Notes under the pieces: generated by a model
What the model saw: the letters and a program-made list of their open reading frames with translations, nothing else
The model's database searches: none
What the model was told of the DNA's origin: nothing
Program-made: the position numbers and the translations under genes
In this document: positions 52,291 through 60,000 of the stretch, piece after piece
How the letters are laid out: each line of letters begins with the position of its first letter
How positions within the stretch are numbered: the stretch's first letter is position 1
Source: an uncultured Alphaproteobacteria bacterium
GTDB taxonomy: Bacteria > Pseudomonadota > Alphaproteobacteria > Thalassobaculales > Thalassobaculaceae
Assembly: GCA_902589475.1 (NCBI GenBank)
Contig: CACITD010000003.1
Location: 1 to 60,000 of the forward strand
DNA length: 60,000 nucleotides
Direction of reading: 5' to 3'

Positions 52291-53190
52291 TTATTCATCC
52301 TTAAGCTCATCAAGAAACTCTTCAATTAACTTGTTTGGCGCCTGTATAGTGTGCTCCTTTCCAGGAAAGTTGGCTCTTTTAACATCATCGATAAACTCCT
52401 TAAAACCAGCTACTCGCTCTGCCTGCATTTCTTGTTTCATCTTGTAGAGGTTTTTATACTGCTTTGAGTGTCTCGGATAAGGGGGCGGATTATTACCCAG
52501 TATATCCTCCGCAAAAAGAAATTGAACATCACCTCCACCTCCGCCCCCAATTGAAGAAGTTAACAAGCTGGTTCGTTTGGTGATTTCAATTAGTAACTGT
52601 TCAGGAATTACCTCTACCTCGACAGCATAGGCTCCTGCTGCCTCGAGGGCTTTTATTTCCTTATAGACCCATAACGCCTCATCAAGCGTCTTTCCAACAG
52701 CACGGAGCCCTCCGGTCCAGGTACTCTTCCGCGGCACCAGACCAGCATGCCCTTGTATCGGAATGCCTGCCTCGGCAGCAGCTTGCACAAAACGTGGGCT
52801 CCACTGGCACATAATCGCGTCAGCTCCTATCGACATCGCCTGATAACCTAATCTTATAGCCTCTGTCTCACTCGCTGCCGCAATCAATGGCACCGAAAAA
52901 GCCATAAACGTGTTTGGGGCAGCTTGTCTTATAGCAGCAGCTAATTCTGGTTGGGCTGGATCAAATCGGGCTTTCATCGTATCTATGCCCGCCTCTTCTG
53001 CTGCAGAAGCTTCTTCGGGAGAAAAGGGCAGTGTTTCAGTCAATATCTTTTTGCCCTTACAGTCACGGAGATCTTTTACCGTGTAATTACGTGTGCCGTA
53101 TGCACCACCTAGGGTCATAATGCGCTTTAACCCATCTTTTTCAACTCCACGTTTTGGGATACCCCCATCACCCGTCGCATGACTTGCCAT
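52291..53190 (-). CDS. PanB-like (ketopantoate hydroxymethyltransferase superfamily) protein, divergent
   Basis: This 299-residue TIM-barrel protein clearly belongs near PanB: GIPIQGHAGLVPR (142-154), TWTGGLRAVGKT (157-168), LEAAGAYAVEVEVIPEQL (182-199) and FPGKEHT near the C-terminus all have PanB counterparts. The metal ligands of PanB (VGDS and ADxPF) and its catalytic Lys appear to be changed, to RFDP, AFSVP and IMCQ. A run of six glycines at 215-220 replaces the usual IGIGAG loop. Ordinary pantothenate synthesis is therefore doubtful. It is divergent from the LLM monooxygenase gene. Confidence 0.75.
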   Translation of the reverse strand: MASHATGDGGIPKRGVEKDGLKRIMTLGGAYGTRNYTVKDLRDCKGKKILTETLPFSPEEASAAEEAGIDTMKARFDPAQPELAAAIRQAAPNTFMAFSVPLIAAASETEAIRLGYQAMSIGADAIMCQWSPRFVQAAAEAGIPIQGHAGLVPRKSTWTGGLRAVGKTLDEALWVYKEIKALEAAGAYAVEVEVIPEQLLIEITKRTSLLTSSIGGGGGGDVQFLFAEDILGNNPPPYPRHSKQYKNLYKMKQEMQAERVAGFKEFIDDVKRANFPGKEHTIQAPNKLIEEFLDELKDE

Positions 53191-53303
53191 AAAAACACCC
53201 TTCTCCGTCTTTATTATAGATAGTTTTCAAAAATCCAGGCTATAATTGAACTGTATTCAGTTTGTATTGCAAAATTTTCATTTGAAAAAAGGAAAGAAAT
53301 CAC

Positions 53304-54551
53304 ATGTCTAGGCGCGGGTTGGATTTTGGAATTTTTTTGGCCCCCTTTCATCGTCTTGGTGAAAACCCTACATTGGGCTTTGCCCGAGATTTAGAGTTAA
53401 TAGAGTGGCTGGACCATTTGGGCTATGATGAGGCGTGGATTGGTGAACATCATTCAGCAGGTTGGGAAACAATAGCGGCACCAGAGATTTTTATGGCAGC
53501 TGCTGCAGAACGAACCCGTCACATACGCTTAGGCTCGGGCGTTACGAGCCTTCCCTATCATAATCCATTTATGGTTGCGCAAAGATTTGTACAGCTCGAC
53601 CACATGACCAGAGGAAGAACAATGCTAGGCTGTGGCCCAGGTGCACTCACATCCGACGCATATATGTTGGCCATCGACCCGGTTACACAGAGAAATAGAA
53701 TGGTTGAGTCGCTAGATACAATTGTTGAGCTCTTAAAGTGCGAAGAACCAGTTACGAAGAAAACAGATTGGTTTGAGTTAAAGAATGCCCGATTACACTT
53801 AGCTCCATACAGTGATCCATGCTTTCCGATTGCGGTAGCCAGTACTATTACGCCGTTCGGCATGACGGCCGCTGGTCGCCATGGCGTGGGAGTTCTATCT
53901 ATTGGTGCCGGACTTCCAGGCGGACCAGAAGCACTTGCAAAACAATGGCAGATTGCTGAAGAAACAGCGGCAGAGCACGGCGTTAAAATGAAACGTAAAA
54001 ACTGGCGGGTCGTCGTCGTCATGCATATTGCAGAGGACAAAGAACAAGCGTTAAAAGAGATCCATGCGGGTGAAAGAAGGGAAACACTATCTTATTTTGC
54101 TGAGACCTTAGGCCGTCCCCCTGGACGCTCAGAAGACCCAATCAGAGATGGTGTTAAAATGGGAACAACTTTAGTTGGTGATCCCGAAACCGCGATAAAG
54201 GGGATAGAGCATCTTATCAAACTAAGTGATGGTGGCTTTGGTGGCGTGATGTTTCGCGCTCATGAATGGGCGAATAGGGAACAAACCATGAGAAGTTACG
54301 AACTTTTCGCACGTTATGTTGCTCCACACTTCCAAGGTTCTATGGAAACCCTGTATTCTTCAAATAAATTTACGCGCGAAAACAGACTTGAAGTCGTTGG
54401 CAGAAATGTCGAGGCTGTACGGAAAGCATTTACTGATACTGGGCGAGATGTCCCAGATGCATATCGAGAGCGAACATTAGGTATTTTAGACGTTGAATCG
54501 GACACGGATAAAGGATCAAAAACAAAAAAAGTCAGGAAGAAAGCAGGTTAA
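53304..54551 (+). CDS. LLM class flavin-dependent monooxygenase (luciferase-like)
   Basis: This 415-residue protein has the bacterial luciferase fold. GIFLAPFHRLGENP starts the barrel, EAWIGEHHSAGWE near 43-55 holds the conserved His region, and RIRLGSGVTSLPYHNPFMVAQRF near 73-95 is typical of the F420/FMN-binding LLM group. The final 15 residues are rich in lysine (KGSKTKKVRKKAG), which is unusual. It needs FMNH2 or F420H2; the flavin supplier is not in view. A strong GGAAAG site precedes the ATG at 53304. Confidence 0.9.
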   Translation: MSRRGLDFGIFLAPFHRLGENPTLGFARDLELIEWLDHLGYDEAWIGEHHSAGWETIAAPEIFMAAAAERTRHIRLGSGVTSLPYHNPFMVAQRFVQLDHMTRGRTMLGCGPGALTSDAYMLAIDPVTQRNRMVESLDTIVELLKCEEPVTKKTDWFELKNARLHLAPYSDPCFPIAVASTITPFGMTAAGRHGVGVLSIGAGLPGGPEALAKQWQIAEETAAEHGVKMKRKNWRVVVVMHIAEDKEQALKEIHAGERRETLSYFAETLGRPPGRSEDPIRDGVKMGTTLVGDPETAIKGIEHLIKLSDGGFGGVMFRAHEWANREQTMRSYELFARYVAPHFQGSMETLYSSNKFTRENRLEVVGRNVEAVRKAFTDTGRDVPDAYRERTLGILDVESDTDKGSKTKKVRKKAG

Positions 54552-54561
54552 GCAACTTGCT

Positions 54562-55341
54562 TCAATGCGGAGTGAACTGCATGTTTTTCACAAAACCACT
54601 AGTGAATGAAAGGGTGTCATCAGTATCGGAGCTTATTAAAATGTGTGACACACTTTTGGGCTCACCACCGAAGACATCTTTGTAGTCCGCCACAATATCT
54701 ACTTTTTCTTCTAGCCAAGCACCTAATCTACTTTGGTTATTCCGTTTGACAATCATTTTGTGCTGAGCACCGCCAAAAGGGCTTTCGATTACTTTCCCTT
54801 TTGATTCGGCTGATGCCCAGATATAAGATAATACACGCCCTGGCGCGTCGCTGCCGTACCTAAATTCTAACAAGGGGCGCATTGCACGTTCACTCATAGA
54901 AGCATTCTGATAATCAAACGGAAAGGTAATATAGACTGCCAGTGGCCGGTCATCTTTACCCTTCCTTGCTAGATCCGAAGGCGCGGGGGGACCAGCCAAT
55001 TTCCATTCCCAGGATAGAAATTTCTTCTCTGTAATATCGATCTTCAAAGAACGTTGTATCATGGATACTGCGGAATCTGACTCGACTTGAATACAGCCCT
55101 GACCACATTCGGAGAAGCGATTTGATTTTTTATCTACAAATTGGATCTCACGCCAACCCAATTTCTCAACTGATTCACTTATCTCAGCAAAACCTGACTT
55201 CAAATGGCTAATGTTATAATGCACAAAAAAAACTAAACCTGCGATAATATACCAGCTTGGGATCAGTCTTTTTATTTTGAACAAAATAAAATATTTCCTC
55301 TGAAAACGATAATGGATCGTTCTGATCCTAGCGGTTACCAA
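54562..55341 (-). CDS. DUF3047 domain protein
   Basis: A 259-residue protein with an N-terminal hydrophobic segment (about 28-44, SWYIIAGLVFFVHYN), so it is membrane-anchored or exported, followed by a DUF3047 domain: LSWEWKLAGPP near 108-118, DRPLAVYITF, and SSDTDDTLSFTSGFVKN at the end. The function is unknown. Its open frame starts at TTG 55341 with no clear ribosome site; an internal TTG near 55284, after AGAGGAAA, could be used. It follows the molybdopterin oxidoreductase stop by 6 bases, suggesting one operon. Confidence 0.78.
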   Translation of the reverse strand: MVTARIRTIHYRFQRKYFILFKIKRLIPSWYIIAGLVFFVHYNISHLKSGFAEISESVEKLGWREIQFVDKKSNRFSECGQGCIQVESDSAVSMIQRSLKIDITEKKFLSWEWKLAGPPAPSDLARKGKDDRPLAVYITFPFDYQNASMSERAMRPLLEFRYGSDAPGRVLSYIWASAESKGKVIESPFGGAQHKMIVKRNNQSRLGAWLEEKVDIVADYKDVFGGEPKSVSHILISSDTDDTLSFTSGFVKNMQFTPH

Positions 55342-55347
55342 TCTAGT

Positions 55348-57723
55348 TTATTTTGTATTTCGCCCATACAGAGACAGCTCAACTGCTTCGAATTCAAGTC
55401 CATCACCCGTAAAATCGTCAAACATGAAATCGTCAGATTTGGATTTTGACTTAAGCATCTTACCTTCGGGCCCTCGCATCAATTCGTTAGCCTCTGAATA
55501 CTCCCTTTCCAGTCGTTCAACTTGGTCTGCATCCAATTTCTCAACGGCACAGGGAACACCTTTCATGTGAGGTATACCTTGCTCTATATCAATTAATTCT
55601 GGGTCATCGTCTGCTGTAATCCTAGCATCACAGAAATCCCACATACCCGCCATCTTTTCTAGCCCTCTTTCAGACTCTGGCATCCACCAACCATGCGGAA
55701 CCCGCACCAGACCCTTCGGCATACTCGTCCGAGTATAAACTCTTCCCATAACACCACCCACTTTTGTCTTCACTCTCGCCCAATTTCCATCTGATAGCGA
55801 TAACGCTTGCGCATCCTCTGGGCTCATAAAGAAAGATTGGCTAGGTGCCCGTTGTCTCAGTTCGGGGACATGTCGCATGCCTGTCCTAAAATATTCATCG
55901 TCTGGCAGACCAATGAACATTCTTAAGGGAAGTTCCGCGGTTGGTTCTGCTGCTTCTCTGTAGTAAGGCAGTGGGTCAAAGCCAAGATCTTCTAGAGTCT
56001 TCGAATATAATTCCACTTTACCTGACGGCGTTGCAAAACCAGTCTTAAGATATTTTCGCTCATCTTGGAACTCGGCCTGACCACGATAAAGATTAGGCAT
56101 CCGTCCCGACGCAACGACTTGATCCCAAGTCATGCCACTCGGTTCCAGAGCGTAATTTATCAGTTCCTCTTGGGTTTTCCATGGAAATACGTCTTCAAGC
56201 CCCATTCTCGATGCAAGCATATGCCAGAATGTAGCGACGTTTTTACATTCACCTGGCGGGTCTATAGCTTGCTCGCTTATTCCTTGCTGCATACTAGGCC
56301 TTTCAAGCCACGAATCTCCCGGTAAAACATAGTCAGAAATATCCGCCGTCGGTGTCATTGCATGCTCGAATGAAACAATTAATTCCTGGTTCATCAAGGC
56401 TTTATAAACCCTATCCGTATTGGCGTAAGCCATCAGCGCGTTGTTTGCCATAGCGAAGAACGCTTTTACTGGATAAGGGTCACTATCTGCCATTGCTTTA
56501 AAAACGGCCATTGGATTTGCCATGTAACACCCATTAACAAGGTTTGCATATCTTACACCCCATACTTTTTCTGTAGCATCGCCTAACGCCTCCATCCCGC
56601 GGTATGTAAATACAGGGAATTCCTGGCTGCCCAGCTGTTTGGATTTTTGCTTTTTAGATAATAAATCATGCCTCTCAATTTCACTGGCGGACCGAACAGA
56701 AGGGTTAAACCCAATAAAGCGGTCTCCTCCCTTAATATCAATATTACCGGTAATAGCTCGCAAAATGCACTGAAGGCGTATTGCGGAAGTACTCGACACT
56801 TGCTGATCGGTGATAGGTGACCATGGTATCGTCGCCGCTCCTGCAGTTGCATACATACGCGCAGCACTTCGAATCAACTCTTCATCCACACCTGTCACTT
56901 CTGCAACACGGCTGAGTGGATATTCGTTCAACCGGGAAACAAATTTTTCAAACCCTACGGTCCAATTGCGCACAAAGTCCTTATCATACAACTCTTCATC
57001 TACGATGACTTTAAGCCATCCGAAAGTCATTATTGCGTCAGTTCCTGCCCGCAGCGGTAACCATATATCTGCCACCTCTGCGTTTTCACTTTTCCGCGGA
57101 TCCAAAACAATAAGTTTTGCGCCTTTTGCTTGCCTCATTCTTATTGATTTGTATTCCATTGTCCAACTGTGACGACGGGGGTCATGACCAAATAAAACGA
57201 TACAATTTGAGTTCAAAATATCGTCCCGTGGGTACCAGCCATAAACCAAACGATTTACCGCCGCTGTATTCCCCATACAATACGCTACCCCGCTGATCCA
57301 ATTAGGTGAACCAATATGATTCATAAAGCGCCGTGCTAATCCACCATCGGATAGACCCGTCGCTCCACTTTGCCCCACCGCAAAAGCCTCTGGTCCATAC
57401 TTATCAATCACATTTTGCAGTTTTGAGGCTATACCATCCATAGCTTCTTCCCAAGAAACGCGCTGCCATTTTCCTTCGCCACGCGAACCTATTCGTTTTA
57501 GAGGATGCAAAAGTCTGCTCGGGTGAGCAAATGATTTTGGTGCAAAAGCCCCTTTCATACATAATACATCTTTTAAAAGCGGGTGGTCGCGTGTCGTGAC
57601 CTTTACAGCCTGCCCATCGTCTACTTTGACCGCCACAGGGCAAAAACCATCACAGCTTGTACAGACAACGTTTTTGAGTGTTTGTTCTTGCTCAATTACA
57701 GCTTTAGATTGACCGTCCGGCAT
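55348..57723 (-). CDS. Molybdopterin-dependent oxidoreductase
   Basis: This 791-residue enzyme of the DMSO reductase superfamily has a [4Fe-4S] binding segment C21-x2-C24-x3-C28-x26-C55, and many bis-MGD segments (SGATGLSDGG near 119, VLFGHDPRRHS near 177, and a cofactor-binding C-terminal domain with GWWMPESERGLEKM). C149 in AYCMGNT is where Mo or W ligands occur in nitrate reductase and formate dehydrogenase types. No Tat signal is seen, so it is probably cytoplasmic. It is followed by DUF3047 and is divergent from a BVMO-type gene. The substrate is unknown. Confidence 0.9.
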   Translation of the reverse strand: MPDGQSKAVIEQEQTLKNVVCTSCDGFCPVAVKVDDGQAVKVTTRDHPLLKDVLCMKGAFAPKSFAHPSRLLHPLKRIGSRGEGKWQRVSWEEAMDGIASKLQNVIDKYGPEAFAVGQSGATGLSDGGLARRFMNHIGSPNWISGVAYCMGNTAAVNRLVYGWYPRDDILNSNCIVLFGHDPRRHSWTMEYKSIRMRQAKGAKLIVLDPRKSENAEVADIWLPLRAGTDAIMTFGWLKVIVDEELYDKDFVRNWTVGFEKFVSRLNEYPLSRVAEVTGVDEELIRSAARMYATAGAATIPWSPITDQQVSSTSAIRLQCILRAITGNIDIKGGDRFIGFNPSVRSASEIERHDLLSKKQKSKQLGSQEFPVFTYRGMEALGDATEKVWGVRYANLVNGCYMANPMAVFKAMADSDPYPVKAFFAMANNALMAYANTDRVYKALMNQELIVSFEHAMTPTADISDYVLPGDSWLERPSMQQGISEQAIDPPGECKNVATFWHMLASRMGLEDVFPWKTQEELINYALEPSGMTWDQVVASGRMPNLYRGQAEFQDERKYLKTGFATPSGKVELYSKTLEDLGFDPLPYYREAAEPTAELPLRMFIGLPDDEYFRTGMRHVPELRQRAPSQSFFMSPEDAQALSLSDGNWARVKTKVGGVMGRVYTRTSMPKGLVRVPHGWWMPESERGLEKMAGMWDFCDARITADDDPELIDIEQGIPHMKGVPCAVEKLDADQVERLEREYSEANELMRGPEGKMLKSKSKSDDFMFDDFTGDGLEFEAVELSLYGRNTK

Positions 57724-57916
57724 AACAAGCTCCCCCGAATTTTATAAAACCGATAGTATCAAGTTATCCTATCAACTTATTTTAACTAAATAAAAAGATA
57801 GCGTTGGAGAGCTTTTTTAATCATTAATCTTATTTTTGATTAAGCGAATACTATTTCTATTGTATAACAAATACCTGACTTTAACCCATAACGGATCTCT
57901 TCCTAAGACTTTGAAC

Positions 57917-59782
57917 ATGACAGCAGCAATACAAATAGACCCCATCAACGGATTTAAAAAATTCAACACCAGAGCAGCCAAAGCAACCGAAAAAATCTCG
58001 GGAAAAGGCTACTCTGTAATAAACAACAGCGAACTCACCTCATTACCAGAAGCTCCCGCAGGAGCCGTTTTTAGTGCCGAAGAGCAAGAGAAATATAGAA
58101 AATTTAAGGAGGAGAGACGAGGTGCTGCTGACTACATGAACCTAGAGGGCGAATTCAGTAAATATCTTGAAGACGTTTACTCTGCCCCTCCCGTCGAGCG
58201 TGAAAGCTTGATGGATGAATGCGAAATAGTGGTAGTGGGGGCTGGCTTTGCTGGCTTACTGTTATGGTACAAGCTGCAACATGCAGGCTTCAAGGATGTC
58301 CGGTTTTGTGAGAAAGGCGGGGATGTTGGAGGCACCTGGTACTGGAACAGATATCCTGGCATAGCCTGCGATGTCGAGTCATATAGTTATTTACCATTGC
58401 TAGAAGAGATGGGCTATTTCCCTACAATGAAATTTGCCGCAGGCTTTGAAATCATGGAATATTGTCAAAATATGGCCGAAAAATATGGCTTTTATGACAG
58501 ATGTCTGTTCCACACGACTGTAGAAGAAACAGCATGGAATGAAACTAAAAAGCGCTGGACAGTTAAAACCGACCGTGGGGATGCAATGCAAGCACGTTTT
58601 GTGGTGCTTGCGAATGGCATACTCACCACTCCTAAGCTCGCTCGTATTAAGGGAATGGAAAAGTTTAAAGGAACAGCATTTCATACATCTCGCTGGGATT
58701 ACAATGTAGATCTAACCGGAAAGCGTGTCGGTATAATTGGGACTGGCGCAACCGCTGTGCAGGTTATCCCTGAAATTGAGAAGGTTGCAAAAGAGCTTTT
58801 CGTGTTCCAAAGAACGCCATCGTCTATCGATGTGAGGGACCAACGCGCAACCACGCAAGAAGAAATAGACACTTGGTCCAAAGAACCAGGATGGGCGAGG
58901 GCTCGACGTGAAAGGCTAGCTATGATTTCTTCCGGTAGAACGGCATTGAAAGGTAATGACGACTTTCTATCTGGTAAAGTGGACTACTCCAAACAACGAA
59001 AACAACATACGACTGAATTATCTCAAGAAGAGCTTATTCAGAAGCAGTTAAATACTAACTTTAGGATCATGGAACAAATACGGGCACGTGTCGATCAAAT
59101 AGTAAAAGACCCAAAAACCGCTGCTGCCCTAAAACCATATTACCCATATGGTTGCAAGCGACCATGTTTTCATGATGAATATCTTCCAACATTCAATAAA
59201 AGTCACGTCACCTTGGTTGACACGGCACCGCTGGGCGTAACAGAAATTAACGAGCTTGGCGTAGTTCATCAGGGGAAAGAGTATCCACTTGATGTGCTAA
59301 TTTATGCTACCGGTTTTCAGTGGATGGCCACCTCAACTTTCAATATGATTACTGGACCGGATGGACAAACCCTTCAAGACAAATGGAAACGAAATGGAAC
59401 CAAAACTTTTCTCGGTTTGCACAGCCACGGTTTTCCAAACCTTTTCATTATTTCCGGCCCACAAGGGGGTGGGGGTCAATTTAACTTTACCCGAGTAATC
59501 GACGCGCATGCGGATTATGTTGTTTGGATGCTTAAAACCTTAAAAGATAAGGGTGCAGCTACTGTAGATGTCAAAAAAAATGCCGAAAACACTTACGCCG
59601 CGCATTGTCGGGAAGCGGATATAAACACCCAACCTCTAAGGGACTGTATTTCATATTACAATGGACATGGGGAAGGGGAACCCGGTAGCCTCGCCTACTA
59701 TGGCGGTGCGAAAAAGTGGCATGAAAAGAGACAACAAGCCCAAGAAAGTCTGGACGCTTATATTTTTGGAAAAGGCACTTAA
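57917..59782 (+). CDS. Flavin-containing Baeyer-Villiger-type monooxygenase
   Basis: A 621-residue flavoprotein with two Rossmann motifs, VVGAGFAGLLL near 105-115 for FAD and GIIGTGATAVQ near 270 for NADPH, and between them FKGTAFHTSRWD near 250, which corresponds to the BVMO fingerprint FxGxxxHTxxW. A polar extension of about 100 residues precedes the first motif, as in cyclododecanone or phenylacetone monooxygenase relatives. It probably converts ketones to esters or lactones. I start at ATG 57917, where the typical protein begins; the frame is open back to 57836. A GST gene follows. Confidence 0.9.
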   Translation: MTAAIQIDPINGFKKFNTRAAKATEKISGKGYSVINNSELTSLPEAPAGAVFSAEEQEKYRKFKEERRGAADYMNLEGEFSKYLEDVYSAPPVERESLMDECEIVVVGAGFAGLLLWYKLQHAGFKDVRFCEKGGDVGGTWYWNRYPGIACDVESYSYLPLLEEMGYFPTMKFAAGFEIMEYCQNMAEKYGFYDRCLFHTTVEETAWNETKKRWTVKTDRGDAMQARFVVLANGILTTPKLARIKGMEKFKGTAFHTSRWDYNVDLTGKRVGIIGTGATAVQVIPEIEKVAKELFVFQRTPSSIDVRDQRATTQEEIDTWSKEPGWARARRERLAMISSGRTALKGNDDFLSGKVDYSKQRKQHTTELSQEELIQKQLNTNFRIMEQIRARVDQIVKDPKTAAALKPYYPYGCKRPCFHDEYLPTFNKSHVTLVDTAPLGVTEINELGVVHQGKEYPLDVLIYATGFQWMATSTFNMITGPDGQTLQDKWKRNGTKTFLGLHSHGFPNLFIISGPQGGGGQFNFTRVIDAHADYVVWMLKTLKDKGAATVDVKKNAENTYAAHCREADINTQPLRDCISYYNGHGEGEPGSLAYYGGAKKWHEKRQQAQESLDAYIFGKGT

Positions 59783-59861
59783 AAATTATTTATGATAGAT
59801 AAGGCTTATCGTTTTAATTTGTTGATGAAAAGATACGCCTGTAAATAATGTAAGGACAGAA

Positions 59862-60000
59862 ATGGCTCTTCAGCTTTGGGGGCGCCCCTCTTCAGCAAGA
59901 ACGCAAAAGGTTATGCTTGCCCTTTCAGAATTAAACTTAACTTATGAGTTTATAAAGGCGAGCGCCACAATGGGGCCAAAGGGATCCGTAAGTAGAGGCG
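59862..60000 (+). CDS. Glutathione S-transferase, N-terminal part (cut by window edge)
   Basis: The 46 visible residues start MALQLWGRPSSARTQKVML and continue ELNLTYEFIKA, matching the thioredoxin-like N-terminal domain of cytosolic GSTs, with Ser-Ser near the usual catalytic position at 10-11. AAGGA lies 5-9 bases before the ATG at 59862. The gene is on the same strand as the BVMO-type gene, 79 bases downstream, so glutathione conjugation of its product is possible. The remainder lies outside the window. Confidence 0.75.
   Translation, partial: MALQLWGRPSSARTQKVMLALSELNLTYEFIKASATMGPKGSVSRG

Noticed and set aside
52291-53190. Annotation as true PanB for pantothenate synthesis
   Set aside because: The expected metal and lysine residues appear changed, so the pathway label is not supported.
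54011-54024. GTC trinucleotide repeat
   Set aside because: The short GTCGTCGTCGTC run encodes VVVV in a beta strand of the LLM enzyme and is within normal codon use.
138-59000. Many short opposite-strand open frames of 60-180 residues
   Set aside because: They lie inside well-recognised genes in other frames, have no homology I recognise, and no ribosome site that beats the real gene.
1-60000. CRISPR arrays, tRNA genes, insertion sequences or prophage genes
   Set aside because: No regularly spaced repeats, no cloverleaf with a CCA-like end, and no transposase or phage proteins were recognised in any frame.

Overview
The window reads as a chromosomal segment of a free-living, probably marine, alphaproteobacterium with a compact, moderately AT-rich genome. 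The evidence is gene order. The SRP RNA-dnaX-ybaB-recR block, the chorismate mutase-hisC-tyrA block facing a DUF2125 gene, ftsE-ftsX beside an MJ0042 zinc-ribbon/DUF3426 gene, lysA-small lipoprotein-argH facing a TlpA thioredoxin, and etfB-etfA-3-hydroxybutyryl-CoA dehydrogenase next to a PduO-type cobalamin adenosyltransferase and a HIG1-type protein are all arrangements I associate with Alphaproteobacteria. The exact clade cannot be named from this sequence alone. Coding density is very high: the longest gene-free stretch is about 225 bases, and several convergent genes share stop-codon bases. GTG and TTG starts are used for several genes.

Layout. 1-970: a suspicious junction where the N-terminal part of a dimethylglycine-dehydrogenase-like FAD enzyme runs out of frame into the C-terminal part of adenylosuccinate lyase (purB). 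1004-9321: sfsA, a CinA-type domain protein, enoyl-CoA hydratase, an enolase-superfamily enzyme paired with a DehI-like protein, a VOC protein, and a giant fused indolepyruvate:ferredoxin oxidoreductase. 9546-18551: UDP-glucuronate epimerase-like, acyl-CoA synthetase, M3 peptidase, ABM protein, UbiB-like kinase and B12-dependent ribonucleotide reductase. 18649-29226: housekeeping and cell-division genes, lysine and arginine biosynthesis, ETF and beta-oxidation. 29313-38752: Nudix, RraA-TauD pair, aromatic amino acid genes, a second enolase-superfamily enzyme and glyoxalase II. 38829-43469: recR-ybaB-dnaX-SRP RNA, then an EmrA-like adaptor with a MarR regulator. 43633-60000: an accessory, mostly oxidative catabolic region (aldo/keto reductase, metal permease, CoA-transferase, TauD, PhyH, desaturase, third enolase-superfamily enzyme, PanB-like protein, luciferase-like monooxygenase, molybdopterin oxidoreductase with DUF3047, Baeyer-Villiger-type monooxygenase, GST cut by the window edge).

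How it works together. The core genes make cofactors, amino acids and replication parts. The accessory genes suggest scavenging of varied organic matter: acid sugars (three enolase-superfamily paralogues with different active-site signatures), alkyl or aromatic compounds (FMO, LLM, PhyH and TauD oxygenases), and CoA thioesters feeding ETF-linked beta-oxidation. B12 dependence is visible, since the class II ribonucleotide reductase needs adenosylcobalamin and the adenosyltransferase is nearby.

The best-supported unusual observations are an 11-A run in dnaX with stop codons immediately following in both alternative frames, which predicts a short gamma-type product, and the purB/FAD-enzyme junction. 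I saw no CRISPR array, tRNA, rRNA, insertion sequence or phage gene. No clearly new defence or mobile system is visible.
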